This document shows, in pieces, positions 7,651-16,542 of a stretch of DNA of 64,000 bases (within the stretch, counting starts at the first letter, position 1; every line of letters starts with the position of its first letter). This DNA comes from Actinomycetota bacterium. Its GTDB lineage: Bacteria; Actinomycetota; Actinomycetes; S36-B12; UBA10799. The notes under the pieces are model-generated. The model was not told the DNA's origin. It worked only from the letters and a program-made list of their open reading frames with translations, and searched no databases. The position numbers and the translations under genes were made by a program. The stretch lies in NCBI GenBank assembly GCA_020637055.1, contig JACJWR010000002.1, positions 186,001 to 250,000 on the forward strand. Reading direction: 5' to 3'.

Positions 7651-8248
7651 GCGCCGCGGTGGTGTGTGAGCCGACACCGTAGGCGACCGCGATCGCGATG
7701 TCGGACGGATCGTCGATGTCGAAGCGGAGTCGGATCGATACTTCGAGGGGCTGCGCACCCGACGACCGATGGCGAGCCGCGGACTCGGTGCCGAAAGACG
7801 GGGCCAGCCCGGGTCCGGTCGTGGTCAGCACAGTGGTTCCCCGGCCCCGATGGTCGGCAACATAGGCGCGGGCCGCGGCTCTCGCCAGGGTCAGCACCTC
7901 GTCGATGTCCTCGGGTCGCACGCAGGCGATATCGGCCACGATGGCGGCGATTCGGTCGTAGCCGGCGGCCCTCGCCTGGCTTTCGGCCGCGGCGATCGCG
8001 GTGTTGAGTTCGGCGACCCCGGTATCCACCGCGATCGCCTCACCACGGTCGGCATCGGCGAGCAGCGAGCCATCGCCCACCACGATCACTTGGCCGACGG
8101 TGGCGGCCGCCGAAGCCGCCGCCACAACATCCTGGGCGAAGGCGCGAGCCAACGCGGTGCGGGCAGGGCCAAGCGAGCGAAGCCGGGTCTTCGCCACCGC
8201 GGCGGCATTTACCGGGATGATGATGCACCAGTCGGAGCGCGGGATCAT
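7634..8248 (-). CDS. cofC: Phosphoenolpyruvate/2-phospholactate guanylyltransferase (F420 synthesis)
   Basis: 204-residue CofC/FbiD-family nucleotidyltransferase. 'CIIIPVNAAAVAKTRL' near the start corresponds to the family's 'PVK....AKSRL' nucleotide-binding motif, and 'AIVADIACVRPEDIDEVL' fits the 'ADLP.L...DL' segment. The enzyme activates PEP or 2-phospholactate with GTP as the first committed step of coenzyme F420. It lies next to hup, plsC and gpsA, as in streptomycetes. It is divergent from plsC and overlaps the hup 3' end by 17 nt. Its start is the ATG at 8248. The C-terminal half is less conserved to my eye, so substrate preference is not decided. Confidence 0.85.
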   Translation of the reverse strand: MIPRSDWCIIIPVNAAAVAKTRLRSLGPARTALARAFAQDVVAAASAAATVGQVIVVGDGSLLADADRGEAIAVDTGVAELNTAIAAAESQARAAGYDRIAAIVADIACVRPEDIDEVLTLARAAARAYVADHRGRGTTVLTTTGPGLAPSFGTESAARHRSSGAQPLEVSIRLRFDIDDPSDIAIAVAYGVGSHTTAALNYPG

Positions 8249-8347
8249 GTGTACGAGTGTTGCAGGCGCGGCGGTCCTCGTCAGCAGGACACCCTCCCGG
8301 TCGCCACGGCAGGATTATGCGAACCCATCACAGGAGGTCGCGGCGGA

Positions 8348-9106
8348 GTGGAGCGTCATGGCAGAAGGCGGCTGTCGCCGACCTACTGGTTCGCGGTGGC
8401 AACGCTGTGGCCGACCTTGACCGTGGCGACCAAGCGGGATTGGCAGGGAACCGAATACCTCCGGCGAACGTACCCCCCGACCGACGGAATCGTGGTCGCC
8501 GCGAACCACCTGTCGTGGTTCGATCCGCTGCCGATGTGCCACGCACTCTGGAACAACGGCCGTCCGCCCAGGATCCTGGTGAAGAACACGCTGTTCCGGG
8601 TCCCGTTCGTCGGTTCGGTGATCTCCGGGGCTGGTCAGATCCCGGTGGCGCGCGATACCGACGACGCAGCCAAGTCGGTGGCGGAGGCGGTCGCCGCAAT
8701 CGCCGACGGAGAGGCCGTGGTGGTGTATCCGGAAGGCACGATCACCCGCGATGAGCAACTCTGGCCGATGTCCGGTCGAAGCGGTGCCGCGCGCATTGCC
8801 TTGGAGTCAGGCGCTCCGGTGATACCGCTGGCCCAATGGGGACCGCAGCAGGTGATGCGTCCGTATCGGAAGGAGTTCCGCATCTTCCCGCGGAAGACGA
8901 TGCACATCAGGATCGGCCCTCCAGTCGACTTGGACGATCTGCGAGGCGGCCCCATCACTGCGGAGAAGTTGGCGGAGGCCACCAGTCGGATCTTGGACGA
9001 CATCACCGACTTGCTGGCCGCGCTCCGGGCGGAAGCACCGCCGGAGGAACGACTCGATTTCAAGGCCTGGAAAGACTCGACGTCCGATGAGAGGGAGCAG
9101 GGTTGA
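8348..9106 (+). CDS. plsC: 1-acyl-sn-glycerol-3-phosphate acyltransferase (PlsC family)
   Basis: 252-residue acyltransferase that probably acylates lysophosphatidic acid to phosphatidic acid at the membrane. Motif I is 'NHLSWFDPLP' (HX4D) and motif III is 'VVVYPEGTITRD' (the PEG core of FPEGTR). A hydrophobic segment near the N-terminus (FAVATLWPTLTV) can anchor it. I chose the GTG at 8348, which has an AGGAGG at 8332-8337 and starts just before the conserved region; longer readings cross the divergent cofC gene. It overlaps gpsA (TGATG), so glycerol-3-phosphate supply and acylation are coupled. Confidence 0.9.
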   Translation: MERHGRRRLSPTYWFAVATLWPTLTVATKRDWQGTEYLRRTYPPTDGIVVAANHLSWFDPLPMCHALWNNGRPPRILVKNTLFRVPFVGSVISGAGQIPVARDTDDAAKSVAEAVAAIADGEAVVVYPEGTITRDEQLWPMSGRSGAARIALESGAPVIPLAQWGPQQVMRPYRKEFRIFPRKTMHIRIGPPVDLDDLRGGPITAEKLAEATSRILDDITDLLAALRAEAPPEERLDFKAWKDSTSDEREQG

Positions 9107-10122
9107 TGAGGAAAGTCGCCGTGATGGGAAGCGGATCGTGGGGCACCGGCATGGGGATGGTGCTGGCCGACGGCGGCTCAGACGTCGCCATGTGGGCCAG
9201 GGAGCCGGACGTGGTGAATTCGATCAACCACAGCCATGTCAACGAGAGGTACCACCCGGGAATCGAGTTGCCGCTGGCGATGTGGGCGAGTTCGGATCCG
9301 GCCGAGGTGCTCAAGGACCGCAGCATCGTGATCCTCGCCATCCCGTCGCAGACGCTCCGGGAGAATCTCGCGGCCTGGCGCGAGTACCTGGCGCCCGGCG
9401 CAATCCTGGTGAGTCTGATGAAAGGCATCGAGCTCGGCACGGTGATGCGCATGTCGCAGGTGATCCTCGACGTCGCCGGTGTGCCGGAGTCGCAAGTCGC
9501 CGTGATCTCCGGGCCCAACCTGGCCAGGGAGATCGTCAACCGCCAGCCGGCCGCCACCACCGTCGCCTGCAGCAGCGAGGAATCGGCACGTGAGGTGGCC
9601 GATGCGATCTTCACCGCCTACTTCCGGCCGTACTACACCACCGACATGATCGGCGCCGAGATCGGTGGTTCGGTCAAGAACGTCATCGCGCTGGCCAACG
9701 GCATGGCTGTGGGCATGGGCTTCGGCGAGAACGCCCAGGCCAGTCTGATCACTCGGGGTTTGGCCGAGATGACCAGGTTGGGAGTGGCTCTGGGGGCCAA
9801 CCCGATGACCTTCCAGGGATTGGCCGGAATCGGCGACCTCATCGCGACCTGCACCTCGCCGTTGTCCCGGAACCGTACATTCGGTGAGAACCTCGGCGAC
9901 GGACTGACCGTCGAGGAGACCATCGAGGTCACGAAGCAGACCTGCGAAGGGGTCAAGAGCTGTCAAAGCATCCTCGACCTCGCCACTCGAAACGGGGTGG
10001 AGATGCCGATCACGGCTGAAGTCGTGAAGGTGGTGCACGAAGGCATGTCGCCGAGGGAGATGCTGGGCAACTTGATGAATCGCGACCCCAAGGCCGAACA
10101 GGGCCACGACGACACCGTGTGA
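9106..10122 (+). CDS. gpsA: Glycerol-3-phosphate dehydrogenase [NAD(P)+]
   Basis: 338 residues. The N-terminal 'GSGSWGTGMGMVLADGG' is the Rossmann GxGxxG nucleotide site, and 'GGSVKNVIALANGMAVGMG' carries the catalytic Lys. It reduces dihydroxyacetone phosphate to sn-glycerol-3-phosphate, the backbone for phospholipids and storage lipids. The ATG at 9106 shares its A with the plsC stop (TGATG). A TTG one codon earlier is possible but less likely. Placement between plsC and a WS/DGAT makes a small glycerolipid block. Confidence 0.96.
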   Translation: MRKVAVMGSGSWGTGMGMVLADGGSDVAMWAREPDVVNSINHSHVNERYHPGIELPLAMWASSDPAEVLKDRSIVILAIPSQTLRENLAAWREYLAPGAILVSLMKGIELGTVMRMSQVILDVAGVPESQVAVISGPNLAREIVNRQPAATTVACSSEESAREVADAIFTAYFRPYYTTDMIGAEIGGSVKNVIALANGMAVGMGFGENAQASLITRGLAEMTRLGVALGANPMTFQGLAGIGDLIATCTSPLSRNRTFGENLGDGLTVEETIEVTKQTCEGVKSCQSILDLATRNGVEMPITAEVVKVVHEGMSPREMLGNLMNRDPKAEQGHDDTV

Positions 10123-10216
10123 CCGATCGTCGGAGCCCTTCTGTGCCATCGGACCATGAGGGCTCGGGACGATAGACCCTAGCCACCGCCGTGCGTCTGG
10201 GCCGACTATCGAGCCT

Positions 10217-10873
10217 ATGGAGGCGGTACGGGTGCGCGACGTGTGGTGGACACCTTCCCACACGACAGTCCTCGCGGGCGCCAACCTGCGCATACCCGCC
10301 GGTGAGATCAGGGGGCTGCTGGGAGTCGCGGGCAGCGGTCGCACGGCGATTCTTCGGGTGCTGCTCGGACTTGTGAAGCCGGACCGCGGCAGCGCCGACA
10401 TCTTGGGCCAGGACTGTTGGGCTGACGCGGTGGCACTACACCGGTCGGTCTCCTCCCGTCCCAATCTGGCGATGTGGCCGGGGCTGACCGGCAGTGAGAC
10501 GTTGGCCTTCCTGCACCGGCTCGCGGGTGATTCGAATCCGCAGCGGTGTCGGGTGCTGCTGGAACGATTCGGCGTCGACTCGGATACCCCGATCGGCTCC
10601 TTGGATGCCAGGGGGCGGAAGTTGCTGTCGTTGGCCGCCACCTTCTGCCGTCCGGCCCGAGTCTTCCTGGTCGACGATGCGGTGGCAGATCTGGCGGCGC
10701 CCGACCGTCGTGTCCTCGCCGACGTGCTCAGCCACACGCCCGCGACCGTCCTGCTCACGGGGGCCGAAGGGGATGGCACGGCCGAATTGTGCGACGACGT
10801 GAGCATCATCGAAGCCGGACATTGCGGCAGTCCACCGGCCGAGACCCGCAGACAGCTGAACACCTCCGCGTAG
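10217..10873 (+). CDS. Degenerate ABC-type ATPase domain protein
   Basis: 218 residues with the overall shape of a single ABC ATPase ('VLAGANLRIPAGEIRGLLGVAGSG', 'KPDRGSADILGQD'), but key residues are altered. Walker A is GVAGSGRT (36-43) with Arg42 in place of the invariant Lys. The LSGGQ signature position reads LDARGRK (129-135). Walker B is VFLVDD (149-154) with Asp in place of the catalytic Glu. It also ends early and has no permease partner nearby. ATP hydrolysis is doubtful, and a regulatory or structural role is more likely. It lies 99 nt before the WS/DGAT gene on the same strand. No database family beyond 'ABC-like' can be named from the sequence. Confidence 0.75.
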   Translation: MEAVRVRDVWWTPSHTTVLAGANLRIPAGEIRGLLGVAGSGRTAILRVLLGLVKPDRGSADILGQDCWADAVALHRSVSSRPNLAMWPGLTGSETLAFLHRLAGDSNPQRCRVLLERFGVDSDTPIGSLDARGRKLLSLAATFCRPARVFLVDDAVADLAAPDRRVLADVLSHTPATVLLTGAEGDGTAELCDDVSIIEAGHCGSPPAETRRQLNTSA

Positions 10874-10972
10874 CAGAGAGTCCGCGACCCGCCGTTGAGC
10901 GTGACCCGTCCGGGATGGGGCAGAATCGGGGATGCCTGCGACCGGCGCCGGTGCGGAGTTGAGGAGTCCCAC

Positions 10973-12571
10973 GTGACCGACGAACCACTTGCCCCCGTGC
11001 GACTGTCCGGATGGGATTTCGCCACCTGGCGCGCCGCCAGTGAGGACCCGATCATGCGGTCCACGATGCTCGGGTTGCTCATCCTCGACTCGGAACCCGA
11101 TTGGGAGCGATTGGTCGACCGCTACGAACGAGCCAGCCGACAGGTCCCGATCCTGCGCCAGAAGATCGTGGAAGGCCCGGTGCCGTGGGCCAACCCCAGA
11201 CTGGTCGTCGATCCGGACTTCGACCTCTCCTTCCACCTGCGTCGCTTCCGGGTTGCCTCCAAAGCGGGCTGGGATGAGGTGCTGCAGGAGTGCCGCCGGC
11301 AGAGCATGACCGACTTCGATCGGAATCGGCCGCTGTGGAAGGTGACGGTGCTGGAAGGTCTGCCGGGAGGCAAGGCAGCCGTCATCACGAAACTCCACCA
11401 CGCCGTCGCCGACGGCCAAGGCGCCATCCAACTCGGCGCCGCCTTGGTGGATCTGAGTCCGGAGGGATTCGACCTCGGTCCGATGCCGCGCGCGCCACGC
11501 GGCGAACACATCTCGTCGCTGTCCTTCGCCGAGTTGATGGTCCGAGACAACATCGAGTGGATGGTCGGCACCACCAAGAAGTTGGCTGAAGGGGCTGTGC
11601 CAGTCGCCACCCGTTTCCTGCAGGATCCAGGCGACGCGGTGCGGCAACTGATGGATTTCGGCGATTCGGTGCTGCGGTTCGTCAGACCGCCGAACACTCA
11701 ACTGTCGCCGATCATGACCGGACGCAGCATCAACTACCACTACGGCGCGTTCCAGTTGCCGTTCCAGGATCTTCGAGGCGCCGCGAAAGCCGTGGGCCAC
11801 TCGGTGAACGACGCCTACCTGGCTTCAGTCGCCGAGGCGATGGGGGAGTACCACCGTCGGCACGGCGCACCGGTCGACCAACTCAACCTCAACATGCCGA
11901 TCAGCCTGCGCAAGTCCGATGACTTCGGCCAGAACGCGGTGACGATCGCACATTTCACCATCAACACCTCCGAGCACGACCCGGTCAAGTTGATGGACGA
12001 GATCAGCCGGGCAGTCGCGCAGTGGCGTGCTGAGCCGGCGTTGGGCTTCGCCGACCAGCTGGCCGAGATCAGCAGGTTCATCCCGTTCGAGGTGATCTCG
12101 GCCGCGGCCACCGCGAGCGATGTCACCGCCTCCAATGTGCCGGGACCGCCGGTGAAGGTGTACCTCGCAGGGGCGGGGGTGGAACAACTTGTTCCGCTGC
12201 CGCCGCCGATCGGCGCCGCAGTCTTCGTCGCGATGCTCACCTATGACGGCAACGCGACCATCGGCGTCGCGATGGATGATCGGGCGGTCGCCGACCACGA
12301 CCTGCTGATGGAGTGCATGCGACACGGGTTCGAGAAGATCACCGGGTCGAAGATCGGCGTCTGGAACCCGCTGGCCGTGACACCGGCGAAGAAGGCGACC
12401 GCCAAGAAGGCGACCGCGAGGAAGGCGACCGCCAAAAAGGCGACCACAAAGAAGGCGACCGCCAGGAAGTCGGCTACCAAGAAGGCCCCGGCGAAGAAGG
12501 CGACCACAAAGAAAGCGCCCACCAAGAAGGCGCCGGCCGCGACTAGTGCACCGGATCCATCGAACGATTGA
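10973..12571 (+). CDS. Wax ester synthase/diacylglycerol acyltransferase with a histone-like lysine-rich tail
   Basis: 532 residues. Residues 1-about 470 are a complete WS/DGAT: N-terminal 'RLSGWDFATW', catalytic HHAVADG (142-148, the HHxxxDG motif), 'LNLNMPISLR' and 'SNVPGPP'. The enzyme makes triacylglycerol or wax esters from acyl-CoA at the membrane or lipid-droplet surface. Residues 473-532 are an extra tail with 18 Lys, 2 Arg and mostly Ala/Thr/Pro otherwise, in KKAT-type units very similar to the tail of the HU protein at 7.1-7.6 kb. Ordinary WS/DGATs end without this. I chose the GTG at 10973 (TTGAGGAG nine bases upstream), which starts just before the conserved N-terminus. The 3' end overlaps the peptide transporter by 29 nt. 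Confidence 0.93.
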   Translation: MTDEPLAPVRLSGWDFATWRAASEDPIMRSTMLGLLILDSEPDWERLVDRYERASRQVPILRQKIVEGPVPWANPRLVVDPDFDLSFHLRRFRVASKAGWDEVLQECRRQSMTDFDRNRPLWKVTVLEGLPGGKAAVITKLHHAVADGQGAIQLGAALVDLSPEGFDLGPMPRAPRGEHISSLSFAELMVRDNIEWMVGTTKKLAEGAVPVATRFLQDPGDAVRQLMDFGDSVLRFVRPPNTQLSPIMTGRSINYHYGAFQLPFQDLRGAAKAVGHSVNDAYLASVAEAMGEYHRRHGAPVDQLNLNMPISLRKSDDFGQNAVTIAHFTINTSEHDPVKLMDEISRAVAQWRAEPALGFADQLAEISRFIPFEVISAAATASDVTASNVPGPPVKVYLAGAGVEQLVPLPPPIGAAVFVAMLTYDGNATIGVAMDDRAVADHDLLMECMRHGFEKITGSKIGVWNPLAVTPAKKATAKKATARKATAKKATTKKATARKSATKKAPAKKATTKKAPTKKAPAATSAPDPSND

Positions 12572-14042
12572 TCCACTTCCGCAAGAACAGGGTGATCACT
12601 GCGATCACGATCGGAATGGTGCCGCTGACGACGAAAGTCATCACCGGATTGTCCGCGGTGAACTTGCCGATCTGGCCGCCGACGCTGGTGCCCACGGACG
12701 TCGCAAGGAACCACAGGGCCAGCATCTGCCCGCTGGCGCCTGCTGGGGCCAGTTTGGTGGTAGCCGAGAGGCCGTTGGGGGAGAGGAACAGTTCCGCCCA
12801 AGTCTGCAGCAGGTAGGTGGTGAGCAGCCAATAGAGCGCTGCCTTGCTCCCGTTGTCCTGGAAAGCCGACATGGGGATCACGAGGATCAACACCGAGATA
12901 CCCACCCCGATGAGTCCGATCGCGAACTTCACCGAGGTACGTGGGGCCCGGTCGGCCAACTTGGTCCAGGCCGCCGCGAATATCGGCGCGAAGATGATGA
13001 TGAACAACGGGTTGGCCGATTGCAGCCAGGAGGCCGGCATCGCCCAAGATCCGACGGTCAGATCCGTCACGTTCTGGGCGAAGATGTTCAAGGTCGAGCC
13101 GGACTGCTCGAAAACCATCCAGAAGGCCGCCGCGGCGAGGAACACCCAGACGAAGGCCCGGACATGCCGACGCTCCTGCGCGCTGTAGTCCTTCCGGCGG
13201 AACAACTGGGCGAAGTAGAAGAACGGCACGATCAGGATGAACAGGGTGATCGCGGTGGCCATGTTGTCGATGAAGCTGCCCGAGGCGATCAACCCGACCA
13301 GGAGGGCGAGTACCGCCACGAAAGCCACCGAGCCCACCAGGACCAGCAAGAAGTTGTTGCGCTGCCGTTTGGTGGCTGGATCGGGTGCGGTCGCACCGAT
13401 GCCGTGGAAATGCTTCCAGCCGACCACGTACTGGATGACGGCGAAGGTCATGCCGAGGCCGGCGATGGCGAAGCCCCAGTGGAATCCGTGCCGATCAGCG
13501 GCCCAACCTGTGATGAGCGGGGCGAGCAGGGAACCGATGTTGATCCCCATGTAGAACAGCGAGAATCCCGCGTCGCGACGGGTGTCGCGCTCGTCGTACA
13601 GATCGCCCACCATGCCCGAGATGTTGGGCTTGAGCGCTCCGGTGCCCAGCGCGATCAGCATCAAACCGATCCAGAAACTGGTCTCGAACGGCACGGCCAT
13701 GAGGTAGTGGCCCAACGCGATCGTGATCCCGCCGTAGAGCACGGTGTTGCGTGCCCCGAGCAAGCGGTCGGCGATCCACCCACCGGCGATCGGAGTCAAA
13801 TAGACCAGGCCGGTGTAGGCGCCGTAGATGGCGATCGCAGTGCCGTCGTCGAAGCCGAGGCCCTCGCTGCCACCGTCCTCGCTGACCAACGGTGCGGTCA
13901 GATAGAGCACCAGCAGCGCCCGCATGCCGTAGTAGGAGAAGCGCTCCCACATCTCGGTGAAGAAGAGGGTGCTCAGGGCGCGAGGCTGCCCGAAGAAGGC
14001 ACGGTCCTCGCTGCTTGGCGTCGGCGGCGCAGTGGTTGCCAT
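12543..14042 (-). CDS. Peptide:H+ symporter (POT/PTR family)
   Basis: 499 residues with about 12-14 membrane segments. The near-N-terminal 'FFTEMWERFSYYGMRALL' contains the ExxER-type proton-coupling motif of POT transporters, and 'PIAGGWIADRLLGARNTVLYGG' is the family's second signature. It imports di- and tripeptides with protons. The start is the ATG at 14042: a TATCGT box lies 6 nt upstream, fitting a leaderless transcript; a GTG at 14063 lies upstream of that box and would then not be transcribed. It converges on the WS/DGAT gene. Confidence 0.92.
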   Translation of the reverse strand: MATTAPPTPSSEDRAFFGQPRALSTLFFTEMWERFSYYGMRALLVLYLTAPLVSEDGGSEGLGFDDGTAIAIYGAYTGLVYLTPIAGGWIADRLLGARNTVLYGGITIALGHYLMAVPFETSFWIGLMLIALGTGALKPNISGMVGDLYDERDTRRDAGFSLFYMGINIGSLLAPLITGWAADRHGFHWGFAIAGLGMTFAVIQYVVGWKHFHGIGATAPDPATKRQRNNFLLVLVGSVAFVAVLALLVGLIASGSFIDNMATAITLFILIVPFFYFAQLFRRKDYSAQERRHVRAFVWVFLAAAAFWMVFEQSGSTLNIFAQNVTDLTVGSWAMPASWLQSANPLFIIIFAPIFAAAWTKLADRAPRTSVKFAIGLIGVGISVLILVIPMSAFQDNGSKAALYWLLTTYLLQTWAELFLSPNGLSATTKLAPAGASGQMLALWFLATSVGTSVGGQIGKFTADNPVMTFVVSGTIPIVIAVITLFLRKWINRSMDPVH

Positions 14043-14048
14043 GGGGGC

Positions 14049-14054
14049 ACGATA
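14049..14054 (-). promoter_or_regulatory. -10 box of the POT transporter gene, leaderless type
   Basis: TATCGT on the minus strand ends 6 nt before the ATG at 14042, so the transcript would begin at or next to the start codon. No -35 consensus is visible. Confidence 0.45.
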
Positions 14055-14135
14055 GACGCTCACCGCGCCGCTAGGTGGGCTCTACCGCCGATAGCCCGCC
14101 GCTGCCCGGAGTGGATAGCGCGGTCGGCAGCGATG

Positions 14136-15707
14136 TCAACTGCTGGATCGCAGGGTGGAAATCCTTCGATCCAGTTCCACCATCTTGGCCCGCACGGCCG
14201 TGTCCGGCAGGCCCTCCTCGGTGCGCAGGCGCAACAACTCCTGCTGTTCGGCCTGCGCCATGGCCACCGCCAGACCTCGCACCTTCGCCCGAAGGCCATC
14301 CTCCGGTGCCTGACCCTCCCGGATCGAGTCGAGCCGGTGTTCGGCGGATCGGCGCAGGCTTCGCACCACCTCAGGGGCAAGCGGATGACCCGCCCGATCG
14401 GCATCGTCCTGAGCATCCTCGAGGGCGCCGAGGGCCGCACGGGCCAACGCGGCATCGATTCTGGCGGACAACTCCGCCGACGGCGGCTGCTCGACTTTGA
14501 GTCGGGTGGCCAGTGGGGCGAGGGTGAGCGACAAGGCCAGCATCACCGCGATCGACGTGAGCGAAACGGCGATCACGAGGTCGCGGTACGGCAAGGCCTC
14601 GCCCGTCGCGGTCAGCAAAGGTATGGAGAACGCAGCCAGGGCCGATACCGGTCCGCGGGCACCCGCCCACCCCACGACCAGGGCACTGCGCAGGCTGTGT
14701 GTGGCCGGTGTTCGCCGAAGCCGATCGAGGCCGAAGGCACCCACGACAAAAGTCAGCCGGGTGACGATGAGCGTGATCACCACTGTGGGAACCAGGACCA
14801 GGAGCAGCGCCCGGTCGGATTCCGAGAGTTTCACGATCGCGTCGGGGAGCTCCAACCCCAACAGCAGGAATGCGATCGACTGCAGGATGAAGGTGATCTG
14901 TCGCCATACCGCCGCAGTGTGTAGCCGGCCGCGATAGCTGGGATCCGACGCCGACGCGTGGGAGGCCATCAACGCCGCGATCACGATCGCGAGGATCGAT
15001 GATCCCCCCAACCGTTCGGTGACGATGTACAGGCCGAAGGGTGCGATCAATAGCAGGCCGCCGATACCTACTACGTCTGTGCTCCTTCGGATCACGGTGA
15101 CGAGGATCAACCCGGCGAGACCGCCGACGATGATTGCCACCACCACCGACTGGAGCAGGATCAACCCGGCTTGGCCCACCGTGACCGAACCCGCCACTGC
15201 GGCCACGGTGGCGACTCGCAGCGCGGTCAGACCGGTGCCGTCGTTGACGAGGCTTTCGCCTTCCAAAATCGACACCAGGCGCTGGGGGAGGTTCGCCCGC
15301 CTCGCCGCAGCCGCGACCGCCACCGCATCGGTCGGGGCCAACACGGCTCCCAGCGCGAAGGCCATGGCGAGCGGCATGGCGCCGGCCACCGAGGCCACAA
15401 CGCCCCCGACGACAAGCGTCGTCACCGCAACCAGGCCGATCGCGAGTCCCAGTACCGGCCGCCGCACCCGCTTGAGGTCGATGTAGGAGGACGACAGTGC
15501 CTCGCCGAAAACGAGCGGCGCCAGGATCAGCGCTTGGATCGCCTCCGGTTCGGCCGGGGCGTTCGGGCCCACGGGCAGCAGCCCCAGACCCGCTCCCGCG
15601 ATGAGTAGGGGTATCGCGGTGCTGATACCGCGACTGCGCAACAGCAGACTGAGCAGGACCGCCACGACGGCCACCCACACCAGATTCGCTGCGAACTCGA
15701 GTTCCAC
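14136..15707 (-). CDS. Na+/H+ antiporter, CPA1/NhaP type
   Basis: 523 residues with about 12 membrane segments in residues 1-410 and a cytoplasmic helical C-terminus (about 415-523) rich in Glu, Arg and Ala. 'GAVLAPTDAVAV' and 'ILEGESLVNDGTGL' are the ion-binding and transport signatures of the CPA1 monovalent cation:proton antiporters. It exports Na+ or K+ in exchange for H+ and so supports pH and salt balance. The GTG start at 15707 has only a weak GGATGGGG upstream. The gene stands alone between the peptide transporter and a small membrane protein on the other strand. Confidence 0.92.
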   Translation of the reverse strand: MELEFAANLVWVAVVAVLLSLLLRSRGISTAIPLLIAGAGLGLLPVGPNAPAEPEAIQALILAPLVFGEALSSSYIDLKRVRRPVLGLAIGLVAVTTLVVGGVVASVAGAMPLAMAFALGAVLAPTDAVAVAAAARRANLPQRLVSILEGESLVNDGTGLTALRVATVAAVAGSVTVGQAGLILLQSVVVAIIVGGLAGLILVTVIRRSTDVVGIGGLLLIAPFGLYIVTERLGGSSILAIVIAALMASHASASDPSYRGRLHTAAVWRQITFILQSIAFLLLGLELPDAIVKLSESDRALLLVLVPTVVITLIVTRLTFVVGAFGLDRLRRTPATHSLRSALVVGWAGARGPVSALAAFSIPLLTATGEALPYRDLVIAVSLTSIAVMLALSLTLAPLATRLKVEQPPSAELSARIDAALARAALGALEDAQDDADRAGHPLAPEVVRSLRRSAEHRLDSIREGQAPEDGLRAKVRGLAVAMAQAEQQELLRLRTEEGLPDTAVRAKMVELDRRISTLRSSS

Positions 15708-15884
15708 TACTGGGCCCCATCCGGTGCGTCCACGACGCGTCGATGGCGAACCATGGAGTTACTCTGCCATGAATCAGACGCCCTGCGGCCCACGCCTGCA
15801 GGCGGGAACGAGAAGCCTGGGTCCAGATGTGTAGCCTGGAGTCGATTGCTGCGGGATGCGCTGCGGCGCAGAGGAGTGAATGCC

Positions 15885-16517
15885 GTGACGCGAGTGTTTG
15901 CAGGCCTGGCGGGTGCCATTTTGGTGGTGCTTGCCCTCGCCGGCTTCTTGTTCGGCGGTTGGGCCGTCTCGGTCTTCGGCACCAACGGCACCTATGAAGT
16001 CCCGGTGGCCGAGGTCTCCACCTCAGGTGCGGCCCTCTACGTCAATCGGTTCAACGTCGATCCGGCGTCCTACCTCCCCGATGGCCTGCTGGAGACCTCG
16101 GTGGTGGCCAATGCCACAGATGGCAAGGAGGTCTTCCTCGGCGTCGGGGATGCCGATGATGTGCAGGACCTGCTGCTCGGTGTTCCCTACGACGCCGCCT
16201 ACGAATTGACCGACGGCCGATTCACGGTTCGACCCGTTCCAGGAACGGTTGTGCCCGCGCCTGTGCCGGGCGACGCCGACATCTGGACGGTCTCCGCCCA
16301 GGGTTCGACCGCCGTTCTCCCCTGGGACGGGCAAGACGGTTCGGGTGTCTTCGTGGTGATGAACTCCGACGGTTCGGCGCCGGTAGCAGCAGATATCAGC
16401 GCCACCTTGCAGCCGCCCGGATACCTGCTCACGCTCGCCTTGATCGGCATCGTGTCGCTCGGACTCGGACTACTCGGCGCCTTCCTCATCGCGCGTGCGG
16501 TGCGATCCCCTCGCTAG
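15885..16517 (+). CDS. Membrane protein of unknown function with a large external domain
   Basis: 210 residues. One hydrophobic segment at the N-terminus (about 3-30, 'VFAGLAGAILVVLALAGFLFGGWAV') and one near the C-terminus (about 172-203) flank an extracytoplasmic domain of about 140 residues that is rich in Val, Asp and Thr and has no Cys. I do not recognise a family. The layout (TM - beta-rich domain - TM) resembles many actinobacterial envelope proteins of unknown role. The start is GTG 15885, eight bases after AGAGGAG. Downstream, 25 nt away, is the phosphatidyltransferase gene, which appears to have its own promoter. Confidence 0.75.
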   Translation: MTRVFAGLAGAILVVLALAGFLFGGWAVSVFGTNGTYEVPVAEVSTSGAALYVNRFNVDPASYLPDGLLETSVVANATDGKEVFLGVGDADDVQDLLLGVPYDAAYELTDGRFTVRPVPGTVVPAPVPGDADIWTVSAQGSTAVLPWDGQDGSGVFVVMNSDGSAPVAADISATLQPPGYLLTLALIGIVSLGLGLLGAFLIARAVRSPR

Positions 16518-16530
16518 CGGTCGCCCCCGC

Positions 16531-16536
16531 TACCGT
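16531..16536 (+). promoter_or_regulatory. -10 box of the phosphatidyltransferase gene, leaderless type
   Basis: TACCGT ends 6 nt before the ATG at 16543. The same TACCGTTGA-N-CC-ATG arrangement occurs before uvrB. No -35 consensus is seen. Confidence 0.45.
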
Positions 16537-16542
16537 TGACCC

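Noticed and set aside
10133..10165. Inverted repeat GAGCCCT/AGGGCTC after gpsA as a terminator
   Set aside because: The loop is 19 nt and no T tract follows; too weak to list as a terminator.
215..11082. Long open frames on the strand opposite to real genes (for example 215-1690 minus and 9178-11082 minus)
   Set aside because: They lie opposite clear genes (gltX, gpsA, WS/DGAT), encode Arg/His/Gly/Pro-rich protein with no family features, and are expected by chance in GC-rich DNA.
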